A stretch of DNA of 8,193 nt from the NCBI GenBank assembly GCA_030452025.1, contig JAKDNC010000135.1, positions 1 to 8,193 on the forward strand. The letters run 5' to 3'. The DNA comes from Nocardioides sp. Its GTDB lineage: Bacteria > Actinomycetota > Actinomycetes > Propionibacteriales > Nocardioidaceae. Positions 6,340-8,193 of this stretch are shown here, one piece after another; within the stretch, counting starts at the first letter, position 1; each line of letters starts with the position of its first letter. The position numbers and the translations under genes are program-made. The notes under the pieces are model-generated. The model was not told the origin of the DNA, made no database searches, and was given only the letters and a program-made list of their open reading frames with translations.

Positions 6340-8193
6340 TCACCCGCGAGTACGGACCGTGAGGTCAGCAAGGACGACCACGTCACCGTCCTGATCGGTG
6401 CGGTAGATCTCGGTGCCGTCGGCGGTCAACGGCTCCAGGGTCGAGGGCGCGGGATGCCCGTAGGTGTTGTCCTCCCCCACTGATGCGATGGCGACCGCCG
6501 GCGTTGTCGCCTCGAGGAACTCCATGTCCTGGTAGCGGCTGCCGTGGTGCGGAATCTTGAGTACATCCGCGTCGAGGTCCGGCAGCACTCGGCTCAGGTC
6601 CATCTGCCCCTCGGGCTCGACGTCTCCGGTGAGCAGGATGGAGACGCCACGAACCGAGGCCAGCAGGACCAACGAGGAGTTGTTGGGGTCCTCGGGGGTG
6701 ACCTTCCCGTCCACGGGCCCGATCACCTGCCACGCGACGTCCCCGACCTGTTGAGATTCACCGTAGGCGGGCACCCGCATCGTTGATCCCACCGTTGACC
6801 CCACTGTCGACCCCACCGTTGACTCCACTGTCGACCCCACCGTTGACTCCACGGTCGACTGGGCCGCATCGAACTGGGCCGACGGCTCCGGGAGACCCGA
6901 GACGAGCACGGACCCGACCGCACGGCCGTCGTACACCCCGGCGATGCCGTCGACATGGTCTGCGTGGAAGTGCGTGATCACCAGAAGCGGAACCTCTGTG
7001 ATCTCGAGACGGTCCAGGCACGTGTCGACCCGGCCGGGGTCGGGTCCGGCATCGACCACCACTGCGGCGCCCTCCCCCGCGTTGAGGACGATCGCGTCCC
7101 CCTGTCCGACGTCACAGACGGTCATCACCCAGTCTTCGGGTGGCCATCCGGGCGTCGGCATCGGCACGAGCACGACGACCATGAGCAACGCACACGCGGC
7201 GCCGCCGGTGAGCCTGCGCGAGAGCACCGGACCGAGGGCCGCGGCGAGAAGCACGTAAATCGTGGTGAGAAATGCGAGCGCTGCCCAACCGGTGCCCCAG
7301 TCGACCGCCGGCAGCGACGTCGACGCGGACCGGTCGGCAACCTCGATGATGGCCCGGGCGCACCACACCGCGAGGCCGCCCAGGATCTGGCCCAACGGCA
7401 GCCAGACCAACGCGAGAAGCCCACCGACCAGGCCCAGGACAGTGGCGGGTGCGACAAGCGGCGCGACCACCATGTTGGCCGCGACCGCGACCAGGCTGAC
7501 CTGGCCCGAAATCGCGCAGACGACCGGCGTGCAGGCGAGCTGGGCTGCAGTGGGCACCGCGATCGCTTGTGCCACCCACAGCGGCAGCCACCGGCTCAGG
7601 GCCTCCGACCAACCGGGCGCCCACAACAAGATCCCGGCGGTGGCCATCGCCGAGAGAGCGAATCCGATCGTGGTGGCCAGCCACGGGTCCCACAACAGGA
7701 GTCCGACGACAGCAACCCCCAGGGCGCGGACACCGCGGTCACGACCGTTGGCGCCCATCCCGATCAGCGCCACGGTCCCCATGGCTGCGGCGCGTACGAC
7801 GCTGGGCTCGGTGCGCGCGAGCAGGATGAACCCGATGATCCCGACGGCGCCGAGGAGATACTGCCACCGCCCGCGGACCCCGCACCAGCGCCCCACGATC
7901 AGCAGGAACCCGACGACCAGGGTCAGGTTGGTCCCGGAGACGGCGATGAGGTGGGTCAGTCCGGAGACCCGGAAGTCCTCTTTCACCGGCTCGGGCAGGG
8001 TCTGGTCGTCGCCGTCGACCAGGGCCGGGACCAGCCCGCGCTCGGGCAGCGGCCGGTGACTGGTCGCTGCCCGGATCCCGGCCCGAACCGCGGCCGAGCC
8101 ACGCCACCACACCGAGGGGGGCCGGGCCCGCGGTGGCGGCCCGAACGGGGACGCGACGGCGGCCACGTCGTGCCCGTCCGAGGGCGCCAGGCG
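6340..8193 (-). CDS. comEC: ComEC/Rec2 family DNA-uptake channel protein, N-terminus missing
   Basis: The visible 617 residues are the centre and C-terminus of ComEC; the frame stays open past 8193, so the N-terminal membrane and OB-fold part is outside. Residues 53-63 (RGLVPALVDGD) lead into the competence domain. HLIAVSGTNLTLVVG (81-95) is its hallmark, followed by roughly eight hydrophobic segments up to about residue 345. The C-terminal metallo-beta-lactamase-like domain has DVGQGDAIVL (361-370), the metal motif HFHADH (408-413), LLTGD (about 520-524) and PHHGS (548-552). In naturally competent bacteria ComEC carries single-stranded DNA across the membrane, and this domain is implicated in degrading the other strand. 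The intact metal motif suggests an active domain. An unusual STVG/STVE repeat lies at residues 446-472. The gene is upstream of holA in one operon; comEA would be expected beyond the window. GTG at 8166 is not a credible start because family-like sequence continues upstream. Confidence 0.93.
   Translation of the reverse strand, partial: RLAPSDGHDVAAVASPFGPPPRARPPSVWWRGSAAVRAGIRAATSHRPLPERGLVPALVDGDDQTLPEPVKEDFRVSGLTHLIAVSGTNLTLVVGFLLIVGRWCGVRGRWQYLLGAVGIIGFILLARTEPSVVRAAAMGTVALIGMGANGRDRGVRALGVAVVGLLLWDPWLATTIGFALSAMATAGILLWAPGWSEALSRWLPLWVAQAIAVPTAAQLACTPVVCAISGQVSLVAVAANMVVAPLVAPATVLGLVGGLLALVWLPLGQILGGLAVWCARAIIEVADRSASTSLPAVDWGTGWAALAFLTTIYVLLAAALGPVLSRRLTGGAACALLMVVVLVPMPTPGWPPEDWVMTVCDVGQGDAIVLNAGEGAAVVVDAGPDPGRVDTCLDRLEITEVPLLVITHFHADHVDGIAGVYDGRAVGSVLVSGLPEPSAQFDAAQSTVESTVGSTVESTVGSTVGSTVGSTMRVPAYGESQQVGDVAWQVIGPVDGKVTPEDPNNSSLVLLASVRGVSILLTGDVEPEGQMDLSRVLPDLDADVLKIPHHGSRYQDMEFLEATTPAVAIASVGEDNTYGHPAPSTLEPLTADGTEIYRTDQDGDVVVLADLTVRTRG
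6781..6858 (-). repeat. 12-bp in-frame tandem repeat within comEC
   Basis: About 6.5 copies of a 12-bp unit encode the tetrapeptides STVE, STVG, STVE, STVG, STVG, STVG and a final partial STM. Copies alternate in synonymous positions (on the plus strand, CGTTGA versus TGTCGA forms), so part of the array has a 24-bp period. Because the unit is a multiple of three, copy gain or loss keeps comEC in frame. The array lies between the HFHADH metal motif and the LLTGD strand of the C-terminal domain, probably in a surface loop. Confidence 0.9.

Noticed and set aside
5378..6394. Plus-strand open frame antisense to holA
   Set aside because: Shadow of holA codon bias; composition is not protein-like and holA is clear on the other strand.
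7262..8059. Plus-strand open frame antisense to comEC
   Set aside because: Low-complexity Ala/Thr/Arg/Pro translation typical of an antisense shadow; comEC motifs occupy the minus strand.

Overview
The window looks like ordinary chromosome from a high-GC actinobacterium, probably Nocardioides or another member of the Propionibacteriales. This is inferred from the strong G/C bias at third codon positions, GTG/TTG starts, and the conserved neighbourhood comEC-holA / rpsT / lepA. The genus is a guess from protein style; no search was possible.

Layout, left to right. Positions 1-143 (minus) hold the first 47 codons of a long-chain acyl-CoA synthetase that runs off the window. Its upstream region (144-256) carries a perfect 7-bp inverted repeat that looks like an operator. 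A MOSC-domain protein (257-901, minus) follows. Next comes a streptomycin 6-kinase/hydroxyurea-kinase family protein (983-1918, minus), whose GTG start lies 2 nt after the lepA stop, so it is probably co-translated with lepA. The elongation factor 4 gene lepA (1921-3807, minus) appears to begin with TTG. A 102-bp divergent region separates it from a second, different APH-fold kinase (3910-4845, plus). Then rpsT for ribosomal protein S20 (4977-5237, plus) has its own promoter candidate and a roughly 90-nt leader. A strong hairpin terminator (5252-5287) sits where rpsT converges on holA (5309-6298, minus), the DNA polymerase III delta subunit. Upstream of holA and on the same strand is comEC (6340-8193, minus, N-terminus outside the window), the DNA-uptake channel with its metallo-beta-lactamase-like domain.

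How the genes relate: comEC and holA form the usual actinobacterial DNA uptake/replication pair. rpsT and lepA are both translation genes. The two kinases flanking lepA, the MOSC protein and the acyl-CoA synthetase are accessory metabolic or resistance-type genes placed around this core.

No mobile element, tRNA, rRNA, CRISPR array or phage gene was seen. I found no clearly new multi-gene system. The most unusual sequence features are an in-frame 12-bp tandem repeat inside the ComEC nuclease-like domain, the close lepA-kinase coupling with a second kinase on the other side, and the operator-like repeat upstream of the acyl-CoA synthetase.
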